Shown here: in pieces, positions 56,901 to 64,000 of the stretch
Position numbering within the stretch: position 1 is the first letter of the stretch
Layout: each line of letters opens with the position of its first letter
Assembly: GCF_000737195.2 (NCBI RefSeq)
Contig: NZ_JALM01000051.1
Coordinates: forward strand, 29,394 to 93,393
Direction of reading: 5' to 3'
DNA: 64,000 bases
From: Sciscionella sediminilitoris
GTDB taxonomy: Bacteria > Actinomycetota > Actinomycetes > Mycobacteriales > Pseudonocardiaceae
Notes under the pieces: generated by a model
Told to the model about the DNA's origin: nothing
The model's database searches: none
The model's input: only the letters and a program-made list of their open reading frames with translations
Translations under genes and position numbers: made by a program

Positions 56901-57304
56901 CCACCCGGATCGAGGAATCCACCGGCGGGCTCGGCCTCGGGACCTGGCCGGTCTCGGTGCAGGAGATCGGGCCGTTCGGTGCTTCCGGGGCGCCCAAGGG
57001 GCACGCGAGCATCACCGCCTCACTGGAGACGGCGAGCTTCGACCGGACGGTGACCTCCTCCACGGGTGACCCGTTCCTGCCCTCGGTGGATCCGGCGGCC
57101 AAGAAGGCCAGCCCGCTGGTGATCCAGCCGGGGCAGACCGCGGACATCGCGGTGACGATCACCCCGGGCAAGGCCGGCTCGCACGTGGCCGGGCACCTGA
57201 ACCTGGTAACCGAACCCGGGGTCCCGGCCGGTTCCGGGGGCATCCCCGGCGAGAGCACCGGTGAGGTGATCGCGACCCTGCCCTACTCGTACACGGCAGG
57301 CTGA
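53936..57304 (+). CDS. Large secreted serine peptidase with S8 prodomain and sedolisin-like catalytic signatures
   Basis: 1122 residues. Signal peptide (about 1-40), I9-type propeptide (about 50-130), catalytic domain (about 175-525), then about 600 residues of beta-rich (Ig/Fn3/PPC-like) domains. The Ser motif GGTSESAPLTAG (Ser458) is shared by S8 and S53. The subtilisin HGT box is missing. In its place is Glu241-x3-Asp245 (AEAYGDASS), and the oxyanion Asn is Asp355 in SSGDAG, as in sedolisins. An Asp in GFLADNMN could still be the S8 Asp. It acts outside the cell. ATG at 53936 after GCAGGGA. Ends in a strong terminator. Confidence 0.8.
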   Translation: MQGKNSRCRVSRSVRNSIAAVTAAAMFASMAAAGQAAAAPQSGNAGDGTESVIVMLRDQLAQQPATRSAERRGAAAKAQNTILGKLLGPKPRDIKHFTLGNAFAATVTKQQAAALSANPAVASVTKDAKIAAPESGPDSAARQSGNAAKTPPARTQPGNQTCPKDPGKPLVEPEALGSINAATKPNSADQLASGNGVKVGFLADNMNPNYADFVRADGSKVFADYKDFSGSGPNTKEAGAEAYGDASSIAAQGRVVHDLSTVVNQKHPLPKGCNVVVRGVSPGASLVGLNVFGNGSTDSAILQAIDYAVTVDHVDVLNESLGSNPYPDAGTRNMVKVFNDNAVRAGVTVTASSGDAGITGTIGSPAADDPNVIAVGATTDNRLYAQTGYAAFGFSNGKWVNDNISALSSSGFTTNGRTIDLVAPGEGNWADCEPSYAECQNFQSPPKGADLQSFGGTSESAPLTAGVAALVIQSYRDTHGGASPNPAQVKRFITSSTKDLGLPSDEQGTGLLDARAAVEAARGDSSSLAVHTDQLDLQGKPGSTEQGTVTVTNNGSKPQTVALGTRDFAEQSGNTIQDTFDAKHGEPFANFDGSAWTAKKLRFDVPQGADRLMTQLAWQGGAHKVIRMSLLAPDGTFVANSRPQGGEQSADYANVDVRKPAAGKWTAVLYSAADGAGSYTGPVKLHTSTQRAVPHGQVTTPLLHLAPGQSAPVGVRMPIPADSGDTSAAVTIGSAGGHQTSVPVVLRSLVTDGFSGTITGGNARASSPGQTFSYGLDVPAGKRDLDVSLQLAKDPGDLVDGILVDPNGETAGVSSNNVPTGDGNYKQGKGMQLFHANPIPGRWKLIVVVQNPVSGKDISQRFTGTVGYDKLTAKADGLPGGTAELAPGKAATATVHVTNPGVAPIAVGLDARGNDTMTQQANPVAGQGEVDLPQPPEQGPGYLVPPDTRALTAVSSASVPAQLQVQNPTAGIEQFGDLDESKAGSTVSSTRIEESTGGLGLGTWPVSVQEIGPFGASGAPKGHASITASLETASFDRTVTSSTGDPFLPSVDPAAKKASPLVIQPGQTADIAVTITPGKAGSHVAGHLNLVTEPGVPAGSGGIPGESTGEVIATLPYSYTAG

Positions 57305-57320
57305 TCCGTTCAGAGGGGAA

Positions 57321-57353
57321 ACCCCGGCGGCTGACTCAGTCGCCGGGGTTTTT
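57321..57353 (+). terminator. Terminator of the peptidase gene overlapping the rsmI 3' end
   Basis: Nine-bp stem ACCCCGGCG with CGCCGGGGT (57321-57329 with 57341-57349) and T-run 57349-57353. The loop contains the stop codon of the convergent rsmI gene (57336-57338). Confidence 0.88.
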
Positions 57354-58199
57354 GCTCGCTATCACCGCGTCGTAGAGGGTTTTCTTGGAGACCCCGGTGC
57401 GTTCGGCGACGGTCGCGGCCGCGGTCTTGGTGCGCTCCCCCTCCGCGATCAGCGCGAGCACCTCGGGAACCAGATCCGCCGCGGCGGCCGGTTCCGGGGC
57501 GGCCGCGCCCTCGAGGACCACGGTGATCTCCCCGCGCACCCCTTCGGCCGTCGTTTCGGCGAGCTCCCCGAGTCCGCCGCGCAGCACCTGTTCGTGGGTC
57601 TTGCTGAGTTCCCGGCAGACCGCGGCGCGCCGGTCCGTGCCGAGCACCTCGGCCGCATCGGCGAGAGTGGCCGCGATGCGGTGCGGGGATTCGAAGAACA
57701 CCACGGCGCGGCGCTCGGTGCGCAGTTCGTCCAGCCAGCTGCGCCGCTGCCCGGATTTGCGCGGGGCGAACCCTTCGAAGCAGAACCGCTCGCAGGGCAG
57801 TCCGGAGACCGCGAGCGCCACCGTCACCGCCGAAGGCCCGGGCACACAGCTCACCCGCAGTCCGCGCTCGGCGCAGGCGGCGGCCAGGCGGAACCCCGGG
57901 TCGGAGACCGAGGGCATACCCGCATCGGTGACCACGACGACGAGCGAGCCGGACTCGATCGCCTCCACCAGTCCGGGTGTGCGGGCGGCCTCGACCGCGT
58001 CGTAATAGGACACGATCCGCCCGCGCGGGGACACCCCGAGCACCGCGCACAGCGCGCGCAGCCTCCTGGTGTCCTCCGCGGCGACCACATCGGCGTTCTC
58101 GATGGCCTCGGCCAGCCGCGGCGACGCGTCCCGGGCATCACCGAGCGGAGTCGCCGCGAGCAGCAGGCCGCCACCAGATCCATCACTCACGCCGCTCAC
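57336..58199 (-). CDS. rsmI: 16S rRNA (cytidine-2'-O)-methyltransferase RsmI
   Basis: 287 residues. Begins LLLAATPLGDARDASPR, then VVAAEDTRRLRAL, VVVTDAGMPSVSDPG and VPGPSAVTVALAVSGLP, all tetrapyrrole-methylase-fold boxes of RsmI. A C-terminal helix-turn-helix (AERTGVSKKTLYDAV) is typical. It methylates C1402 of 16S rRNA. Diverges from pmt by 16 bp, as in mycobacteria. Confidence 0.95.
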   Translation of the reverse strand: MSGVSDGSGGGLLLAATPLGDARDASPRLAEAIENADVVAAEDTRRLRALCAVLGVSPRGRIVSYYDAVEAARTPGLVEAIESGSLVVVVTDAGMPSVSDPGFRLAAACAERGLRVSCVPGPSAVTVALAVSGLPCERFCFEGFAPRKSGQRRSWLDELRTERRAVVFFESPHRIAATLADAAEVLGTDRRAAVCRELSKTHEQVLRGGLGELAETTAEGVRGEITVVLEGAAAPEPAAAADLVPEVLALIAEGERTKTAAATVAERTGVSKKTLYDAVIASKNPGD

Positions 58200-58215
58200 T
58201 CTACGATGGTGCGCC

Positions 58216-59814
58216 GTGAGTACCCGCGTCCGCGAACCCAGGCTCGGCGTCGTCGCGGACGGCGCGGTCCCTCCGGTCGCCCCGCCGCCGGGGCTGTACG
58301 TGGCGAACCCGTTCGCCCGGCTGAATCAGCCGATGCCCGCCGACCGGCTGCGCGGCTGGCTGGCCACGCTGACCCTCGCGGTGGTCGCGGCGATCGTGCG
58401 GCTGCAGGACCTGGGTTCGCCGACCGAGGGCGGCGCACCGGTCTTCGACGAGAAGCACTATGTGCCCCAGGCCTGGCAGATGCTGCGCAACGGCGGGATC
58501 GAGGACAATCCCGGCTACGAGCTGACCGTGCACCCGCCGCTGGGCAAAGAGTTCATCGCGATCGGCGAATGGCTGTTCGGCTACAACGGAGTCGGCTGGC
58601 GGTTCGCCTCCGCGGTCGCCGGGGTGGCGATGGTCGTGCTGATCGTGCGGATCGCGCGCAGGCTGACCCGCTCCACCCTGCTGGGCTCGATCGCCGGGGT
58701 CCTGCTGATCTGCGACGGGCTCTCCCATGTGCAGTCCCGGATGGGCATGCTGGACGTGTTCATGGCGACCCTGCTGCTGGGCGCGTTCGCCACCCTGATG
58801 GCCGACCGGGACCAGGTGCGCGACCGGCTGGCCACCGCGGTCGATCAGGGCTGGGCGACCGAGTCCCGGTTCGGTCCCCGCCTGGGGTTCCGCTGGTGGC
58901 GGTTCGCGACCGGGATCCTGATCGGGCTCGCCGCCGGGGTGAAGTGGGACGCCTCCTACTGGGCCGCCCTGTTCGGCATCCTGTGCATGCTCTACACGGC
59001 CACCGCACGCCGCGCGGCCGGTGTGCAGCGCCCCTGGCTGGGTGCCCTCACCCGGGATCTGGCCCCGGCGCTGTGGGCACTGCTGGTGATCCCGGTCCTG
59101 GCCTACCTGGCCACCTGGTGGGGCTGGTTCGCCAGTGAGACGGGAATCGAACGGCATGTCGCGGGCGGTTACTCGTACAACGGTGAGGGCATCGGCGCGC
59201 AGTCGAACTGGTGGTTCATCCCGGACGCGCTCCGCTCCCTGTGGTACTACAGCGGCAACGTACTCGACTTCCACGTGCACCTGACCACCAAATCGGCCGG
59301 CCAGCACCCCTGGGAGTCCAAACCGTGGAGCTGGCCGATGAGCCTGCGGCCGATGCTCTACTCCTACGACGGCGCGGCCACCGGCTGCGGGGCCCCGAAA
59401 TGCGTCGCCGGAACCATGATCATCGGAACCCCGGCCATGTGGTGGCTCTCGCTGCCCGTGCTCGGCTGGGCCGTGTGGCGCACCATCGGCCGATTCGACT
59501 GGCGCTACGCCACCGTGCTTATCACCTACCTGGCCGGGGTACTGCCATGGATGATCGACGAGTCCCGGCAGATGTTCTTCTTCTACATGACCCCGGTCGT
59601 GCCGTTCCTGGTGCTCGGCATCACCCTCGTACTCGGCGAGATCCTCGGCCGCGCCACCGATGGCTACGAACGCCGCCGGACCGGATTGCTCGTCGTCGCC
59701 TGTTATGTCGGGCTCGTCGTCGCGAACTTCGTGTGGCTCTGGCCGATTCTCAACGGCGACTCGATCTCGGTCGAACACTGGAACGCCGAGATGTGGCTGC
59801 CGTCCTGGAGGTGA
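58216..59814 (+). CDS. pmt: Polyprenyl-phosphate-mannose:protein O-mannosyltransferase
   Basis: 532 residues, about 11 membrane helices. The GT39 marks are FDEKHYVPQAW (catalytic Asp-Glu) after helix 1, HPPLGKEFIAIGEW, and SRMGMLDVFMATLLL. It transfers mannose from a lipid carrier to Ser/Thr of exported proteins. GTG at 58216; the open frame continues into rsmI antisense without similarity. The secreted proteins of this window are possible clients. Confidence 0.94.
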   Translation: MSTRVREPRLGVVADGAVPPVAPPPGLYVANPFARLNQPMPADRLRGWLATLTLAVVAAIVRLQDLGSPTEGGAPVFDEKHYVPQAWQMLRNGGIEDNPGYELTVHPPLGKEFIAIGEWLFGYNGVGWRFASAVAGVAMVVLIVRIARRLTRSTLLGSIAGVLLICDGLSHVQSRMGMLDVFMATLLLGAFATLMADRDQVRDRLATAVDQGWATESRFGPRLGFRWWRFATGILIGLAAGVKWDASYWAALFGILCMLYTATARRAAGVQRPWLGALTRDLAPALWALLVIPVLAYLATWWGWFASETGIERHVAGGYSYNGEGIGAQSNWWFIPDALRSLWYYSGNVLDFHVHLTTKSAGQHPWESKPWSWPMSLRPMLYSYDGAATGCGAPKCVAGTMIIGTPAMWWLSLPVLGWAVWRTIGRFDWRYATVLITYLAGVLPWMIDESRQMFFFYMTPVVPFLVLGITLVLGEILGRATDGYERRRTGLLVVACYVGLVVANFVWLWPILNGDSISVEHWNAEMWLPSWR

Positions 59815-59819
59815 ACGAT

Positions 59820-59837
59820 CTCAGGGCGGACCCTGAG
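59820..59837 (+). terminator. Short hairpin after pmt
   Basis: Perfect 7-bp stem CTCAGGG/CCCTGAG with loop CGGA, five bases after the stop codon, then CCTTCCCCC. Confidence 0.55.
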
Positions 59838-59905
59838 CCTTCCCCCGATGCGAGCACGCGCGCGTAGTGGCACGGTAGCGGGTGGTTCACAGTGGAAGGA
59901 GTCCC

Positions 59906-60244
59906 ATGCGCACGAAGATCGCGCTCACCGTCCTCGCCGCGGCCACGGCCGGAGTGCTCGCCGCCTGCTCCGGCGGCGAGCAGGCGCCCGCCAAGGACAA
60001 CGGGCACCAGCAGGAACCGGTCTCGCACACCGAATCCAGCGGCCCGGTCGACAAGGACAAAGCAGGCAAGATCGCCACCGGTAAGTACGGCGGCCGGGTG
60101 CTCAACGTGGAATCCGATCATGCCAAGGGCAAACCGACCTGGGAGGTCGAGATCGCCGACAGCAGCAAGGGTCGCATCGAGGTCGACGTCGGCAAACAGG
60201 ACGGCGCCGTCCTCGAAATGGAATCGGACAACGACAACTCCTAA
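59906..60244 (+). CDS. Small lipoprotein with PepSY-like domain
   Basis: 112 residues. Lipobox LAAC (Cys at about 21) after a hydrophobic signal; Ser/His-rich spacer; then a PepSY-like core (GKIATGKYGGRVLNVESD ... WEVEIADSSKGRIEVDV). PepSY domains bind or inhibit peptidases in the envelope. ATG at 59906 with GGAAGGAG seven to eight bases upstream. The secreted peptidase is 2.6 kb upstream, but no direct link is shown. Confidence 0.82.
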   Translation: MRTKIALTVLAAATAGVLAACSGGEQAPAKDNGHQQEPVSHTESSGPVDKDKAGKIATGKYGGRVLNVESDHAKGKPTWEVEIADSSKGRIEVDVGKQDGAVLEMESDNDNS

Positions 60245-60441
60245 CGCCAGCGAAGGCTCTCTCAGCGGCGTAGCCGCTTCCTCCACCCACGCAGCCTGCA
60301 CCGCGGCGGGTTCTCCGGTGTTTTCTCGCGAGGACAGCGCCGACGTGGTGTATGGGGATACATGAGGAGGCCGATCCCGGAGCGAGAGGGCACCGGAGGT
60401 TCCGCCACTGGACCAGCCACGCAGGCCGACCCTGGACTCTC
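60245..60441. other. 197-bp intergenic region with short hairpins
   Basis: AGCGGC/GCCGCT around 60265-60280 and TGTAT-GGGG-ATACA (60349-60362) are perfect small inverted repeats. No gene seen. Confidence 0.4.
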
Positions 60442-60675
60442 CTAACCCAGAGCCGCGCGCAACCGATCCTCTTCGACGGCCCAGTAGCCGTGTTCCGCGC
60501 CGTCGATGAGGATCACCGGGACCCGGTCCCCGTACTCGGCGCGCAGTTCGGGATCGGTGTCCACATCGGTGACCGAATAGGGCACGCCGAGCTCACCGCA
60601 GATCCGTTCGATGTCCGACTCGGCCCGGGCACACGCCGGGCAGTTGTCCCGGCCGAGCAGGGTCACTTGCGTCAT
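60442..60675 (-). CDS. Glutaredoxin family protein
   Basis: 77 residues. CPAC redox site at residues 12-15 in LLGRDNCPACARAE, cis-Pro in VPVILIDG. A small dithiol oxidoreductase of the NrdH/glutaredoxin-like type (DUF836-like). Its ATG overlaps the stop of the acyl-CoA ligase gene by four bases (ATGA), so they are coupled. Confidence 0.9.
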   Translation of the reverse strand: MTQVTLLGRDNCPACARAESDIERICGELGVPYSVTDVDTDPELRAEYGDRVPVILIDGAEHGYWAVEEDRLRAALG

Positions 60676-62108
60676 CCCCGGAGCTTACGACGGAACAGTT
60701 TCCCGGTCGGCGAGTGCGGGAGGGTTTCGGCGAACTCGATCACGCTCGGCACCTTGAACCGGGCCAGCCGCGCGGCGCAGTGCGCGCGGATCTCCTCCTC
60801 GGTCAGTTCCCCCACCGGGACGAGCACCGCCTTGACCGCCTCACCGGTCCGTTCGTCGGGTACCCCGATGACGGCGGCCTCGCGCACCCCGGGCAGCGCG
60901 TCCAGCACTTCCTCGACCTCGTGCGGGAACACGTTGAATCCGTTCACGATGATCAGGTCGCCCTCGCGGTCGATCAGGTGCAGATCTCCCTCGGCGTCCA
61001 GGTAGCCCACATCCCCGGTGACGAACCAGCCTTCGGCATCCGGACCGCGTTCCCCGTCCGGCCAGTACCCGGAGAACAGATTGTCCCCGCGTATCGCGAT
61101 GCGCCCCTCGTCGTTGTCATCGCCGGACTCGTCCGGTTCCGGGAGCTCGCTTCCGTCGTTGTCCACGAGCTTGAGCTCCACCCCGGGGATCGGCCTGCCG
61201 ACCGAGCCGGGTTTGGCCGTGCCGGACACCAGCGACCAGGTCACCACCGGAGCGGCCTCGGTGAGCCCGTATCCCTCGTGTACCTCGAGTCCGGTCGCCT
61301 CCCGGATCCCGCTGAGCACGGCCTCCGGCAGCGGCGCGGCCCCGGAGGTGAGCAGCCGTACCCGCGCGCAGGCCTTGGCCAGCCGTTCGGCGCCCCGGTC
61401 CAGCAGGGCCGCGTACATCGGCGGCACCCCGATCAGCGAGGTCACCTGGCGGGCACCGAGCGCGTCGAGCACCTCGTCCGGGTGGAAACCGTCGAGCAGC
61501 ACCGCGCTCGCCCCGGCCGCGGCCACCTGGAACAGCGCCGCCGAGAGCCCGTAGATGTGGTGCAGCGGAAGGCAGAGCAGCAGCGTGTCCTGCGCGGTGA
61601 CCGGGGCGGGCTCGATCCGCGCGCACTGTTCGACGTTGGCCAGCAGCGCCCGGTGGGACAACCGCACCCCGTTCGGTCCCGCCGCGGTGCCCGAGGTGAA
61701 GCACAGCACCGCGATGTCCTCGCCCCCGGCCTCCGGGAGCGTGTCCACCGGGTCACCCGGGGTGAGCTCCGGAACCCCGGACACACCGATCCCGAACCGC
61801 GCTCCGGCGTCCGCGATGACGGTCCCTATCACCCGCGTGGGGGAATCTGGCGCCACCGGAACGAGAATTCCACCGGCACGTAACACCCCGAACACCGCGA
61901 GGCAGGTCTCGATCCTGGTGGGCGCGCTGAGCACCACCCGGTCGCCCGGTTCGAGCCCCGCGCCGAGGTAACCACGCGCGAGCCGATCCACCTCGGCATC
62001 CAGGCCCGCCCAGGTCAGCATCCGGTCCGTGCGCTGGTCGAGCAGCGCGGTCCCGTCGGGCACCAGGGCGGCCGCCGAGCGAACGAGATCAGCGACATTG
62101 CGCGCCAT
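60672..62108 (-). CDS. Acyl-CoA synthetase (FadD-like, ANL superfamily)
   Basis: 478 residues. P-loop LCFTSGTAAGPNGVRLSH, LPLHHIYGLSAALF, GYGLTEAAPVV, FVTGDVGYLD and the C-terminal Lys in HSPTGKLFRRKL. TAAGP replaces the usual TGxPK, so the Lys of the P-loop is missing; the C-terminal catalytic Lys is kept. AGGAGG lies six bases before the ATG at 62108. Activates a carboxylic acid as acyl-AMP/CoA; substrate unknown. Confidence 0.9.
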   Translation of the reverse strand: MARNVADLVRSAAALVPDGTALLDQRTDRMLTWAGLDAEVDRLARGYLGAGLEPGDRVVLSAPTRIETCLAVFGVLRAGGILVPVAPDSPTRVIGTVIADAGARFGIGVSGVPELTPGDPVDTLPEAGGEDIAVLCFTSGTAAGPNGVRLSHRALLANVEQCARIEPAPVTAQDTLLLCLPLHHIYGLSAALFQVAAAGASAVLLDGFHPDEVLDALGARQVTSLIGVPPMYAALLDRGAERLAKACARVRLLTSGAAPLPEAVLSGIREATGLEVHEGYGLTEAAPVVTWSLVSGTAKPGSVGRPIPGVELKLVDNDGSELPEPDESGDDNDEGRIAIRGDNLFSGYWPDGERGPDAEGWFVTGDVGYLDAEGDLHLIDREGDLIIVNGFNVFPHEVEEVLDALPGVREAAVIGVPDERTGEAVKAVLVPVGELTEEEIRAHCAARLARFKVPSVIEFAETLPHSPTGKLFRRKLRG

Positions 62109-62329
62109 CCACTGCCTCCTCATGCAGTACTGTCCGAAACACCATCCCGCCCCCGCGTAACCGGAGACGGACCCACAGCATGGCATTGTGTGATGCACCT
62201 CATCGTGAGTGGATCCACGCAGAACGGCAATAACTTGGCAACCCGATCTGGTCACAGTGCCTACCCAGCAGTAACATTCGGACTGCTTTCGCAACGTGAA
62301 CCGCAGCGGGCACAGGGAGGTGCTTCCAG

Positions 62330-62965
62330 GTGACACAAGGCACCGAGTCCACCGCACGGGTGCTGTACGCGGTACCCGACGGCCAGCCGGGCTGCGAGGA
62401 GAGCAAGCAGGAGAACAACTGGCGGCTCGTGGAGTGCGCCCAGGACGGCGATCAGCACGCGTTCGGTCTGCTCTACGACCACTACGTCGACGTGGTGTTC
62501 CGCTACGTGCTCTTCCGGGTCAAGGACCGCGCGCTCGCCGAGGATGTCACGAGCGAAACCTTCCTGCGGGCGCTGCGGCGCATCGGCACCATCTCCTACC
62601 AGGGCCGCGATGTCGGCGCCTGGTTCATCACCATCGCCCGCAACCTGATCTTCGACCACGTCAAGTCCAGCCGCTACCGCCTCGAGCTGGCCTCCGCCGA
62701 CCCCTCGGACGCCGCGCCGGTCGCCGAGATCACCCGGTCCGGACCGGACGACCAGGTCATCGCGGACGCCACCAACGACGAGCTGATGCGCTGCGTGGCG
62801 CGGCTCGGCGAGGACCAGCGGGAAGTGGTCACCCTGCGCTTCCTCCAGGGGCTCTCGGTGGCCGAGACCGCCGAGGTGATGCAGCGCGGAGAGGGCGCGA
62901 TCAAGGCACTGCAGCACCGTGCGGTGCGCAGGCTCGCCGCGCTGATGCCGCGGGAACTGCGCTAG
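62330..62965 (+). CDS. ECF RNA polymerase sigma factor, BldN-like
   Basis: 211 residues with an N-terminal extension of about 30 residues. Region 2: HAFGLLYDHYVDVVFRYVLFRV, with AEDVTSETFLRALRRI; region 4: LGEDQREVVTLRFLQGLSVAETAEVM. The pattern and the downstream DUF5667 membrane protein match the BldN-RsbN pair known from Streptomyces development. GTG at 62330, GGGAGG nine bases upstream. Confidence 0.88.
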   Translation: MTQGTESTARVLYAVPDGQPGCEESKQENNWRLVECAQDGDQHAFGLLYDHYVDVVFRYVLFRVKDRALAEDVTSETFLRALRRIGTISYQGRDVGAWFITIARNLIFDHVKSSRYRLELASADPSDAAPVAEITRSGPDDQVIADATNDELMRCVARLGEDQREVVTLRFLQGLSVAETAEVMQRGEGAIKALQHRAVRRLAALMPRELR

Positions 62966-63073
62966 TCCCCTCCTTCCGCCGTCCGCCGAACGGGTTGGCT
63001 TGCGCGCACGCCGTAACCCGGACCGGTTACCCATCGTTGCCCACTTGTCGGAAAGGCACGCGAGAGCGGACGG

Positions 63074-63922
63074 GTGAACAGGGCGATGCGGCTAGGACCC
63101 GCGGCGGCGCACGAACGCTTCGAGCACGCCGTGGAGGGAACCCCGGACCCGGAGTTCACCGAGGACGCCAGGATCGTCGCACGGCTGCGGGAGCGCGCGG
63201 AGACAGTCGTGCTGCCCACCGCGACCCGGGCCCGTATCGCGGTCGGCCTGCTCGGCGAGCTCGGCCCCGCCAGCCAGGCGCAGCCCTCCCCCGCCCCGAT
63301 ACCGCGCGCGGGCGAGCACCGGCGTTCCCGGTTCGGCATCGTCCTCGCCGCCGCCTGCTGCCTGCTGCTGGTGTTCGGCGCGATCGGGGTCGTCGCATCC
63401 CGGGACGCGCTGCCCGGTCAGCCCTTCTACGGCCTCAAGCGCGGGGTGGAGAACGCCTCGCTCGGGCTCACCATCGATGCGGACGCCCAGGCCCGCAAGC
63501 GGCTCGACGTGGCGGCCAACCGTGTAGCGGACCTCGAGGCGCTGCACGCGGACCACTCGGCGAGCCCGGCCAACTACCTCGCCGCGCTGCAGGACTTCGA
63601 CAGCGAGTCGAGCGCGGCCGCGCGGGCGAGTATCCAGCTGGGCACCAACGGCGGCGGCAGCGCACTGACCCAGCTGCGCGACTGGGCGCGGACCCGCCAG
63701 CTTCAGCTGGACCGGCTGCGTCCCGGGATCCCGGCCCCGGCCCGCGCCCGGTTCACCGAGTCCACCGCGATGCTGCGGGCGATCGCCGAGCGCACGAAGG
63801 CGCTGCGGGAACGGCTCGGCTGCGAGCGCATCACCTCCGGCCGTCAGGACCGGCTCGGCATGCTCCCCGCGACGGGAAGCTGCTCGGACACCGCGGTGCG
63901 CGCGGCGGGCGGTTCGCGGTAA
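63074..63922 (+). CDS. DUF5667 membrane protein, probable anti-sigma partner (RsbN-like)
   Basis: 282 residues. Cytoplasmic N-terminal part (1-85) with a FEHAVEG opening, one membrane helix (about 90-112), and an extracytoplasmic helical DUF5667 domain beginning DALPGQPFYGLKRGVENA. Position right after the sigma gene and topology suit an anti-sigma factor. GTG at 63074 (ATG at 63086 possible). Confidence 0.8.
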   Translation: MNRAMRLGPAAAHERFEHAVEGTPDPEFTEDARIVARLRERAETVVLPTATRARIAVGLLGELGPASQAQPSPAPIPRAGEHRRSRFGIVLAAACCLLLVFGAIGVVASRDALPGQPFYGLKRGVENASLGLTIDADAQARKRLDVAANRVADLEALHADHSASPANYLAALQDFDSESSAAARASIQLGTNGGGSALTQLRDWARTRQLQLDRLRPGIPAPARARFTESTAMLRAIAERTKALRERLGCERITSGRQDRLGMLPATGSCSDTAVRAAGGSR

Positions 63923-64000
63923 CACCGGGCGCGCGATATCAGCCGGTCCGCACTGACACCCCGTTCGGCAACGCGGGCGTGCGATAGTGCGGCGGTCCAC
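63923..64000. other. 78-bp right-edge stretch
   Basis: Nothing recognised; no terminator hairpin after the DUF5667 gene. Confidence 0.4.

Noticed and set aside
54191..57004. 937-codon open frame opposite the peptidase
   Set aside because: No recognisable domain and typical antisense composition.

Overview
The window is high-GC DNA with GTG/TTG starts, third-codon-position GC bias and short or overlapping gene junctions, typical of an actinobacterium. The gene order metG-tatD-rpfB-rsmA-ispE, a pks16-type acyl-AMP ligase, pth-rplY, prs-glmU-tRNA-Gln-TetR and rsmI/pmt resembles the Mycobacterium tuberculosis Rv1002c-Rv1019 neighbourhood as I recall it. With the F420-linked genes and a BldN-like sigma factor this suggests the Pseudonocardiaceae or close relatives. 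The genus cannot be fixed from sequence alone.

Layout. 1-5.1 kb: a catabolic-looking gene set (F420-dependent luciferase-like oxidoreductase, transglutaminase-like protein, aldehyde dehydrogenase, F420:NADP reductase) led by a GntR/HutC regulator and facing a small ABM-type monooxygenase. A palindrome lies across the two overlapping divergent promoters. 5.1-9.4 kb: PCMT-like methyltransferase and YihY membrane protein (4-bp overlap), trpS and two small membrane proteins. 9.4-17 kb: MHS transporter, pth-rplY, prs-glmU-diguanylate cyclase and tRNA-Gln. 17-25 kb: fatty-acid desaturase with an operator cluster, a 214-bp element with terminal inverted repeats, TetR-enoyl-CoA hydratase, a divergent amino-acid permease/aminotransferase pair, a secreted propeller-like protein and a spermidine-synthase-like enzyme. 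25-32.8 kb: mdh, folD-DUF3017, a TNT-domain toxin-like protein, icd, exonuclease III and a membrane-anchored protein.

32.8-51.7 kb: acyl-AMP ligase, ABC-F ATPase, MFS exporter, a membrane diguanylate cyclase, ispE, a MetN-like ATPase behind a SAM-I riboswitch, rsmA, a BisC-type molybdoenzyme, SRPBCC protein, rpfB, tatD, a membrane protein, an Lrp regulator, metG and a methyltransferase. 51.7-64 kb: DrrAB-type ABC exporter, a 1122-residue secreted peptidase with sedolisin-like catalytic signatures, rsmI/pmt, a PepSY lipoprotein, glutaredoxin-FadD, and an ECF sigma factor followed by its membrane partner.

Most of the window is chromosomal core: translation, cell-wall precursors, TCA, one-carbon and isoprenoid metabolism. 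I see no rRNA, CRISPR array, prophage or transposase. The parts most worth attention are the F420 operon and its operator, the SAM riboswitch-metN-ispE unit, the TNT protein, the S8/S53 hybrid peptidase, the 214-bp structured repeat and a 50-residue peptide gene with its own leader and terminator.
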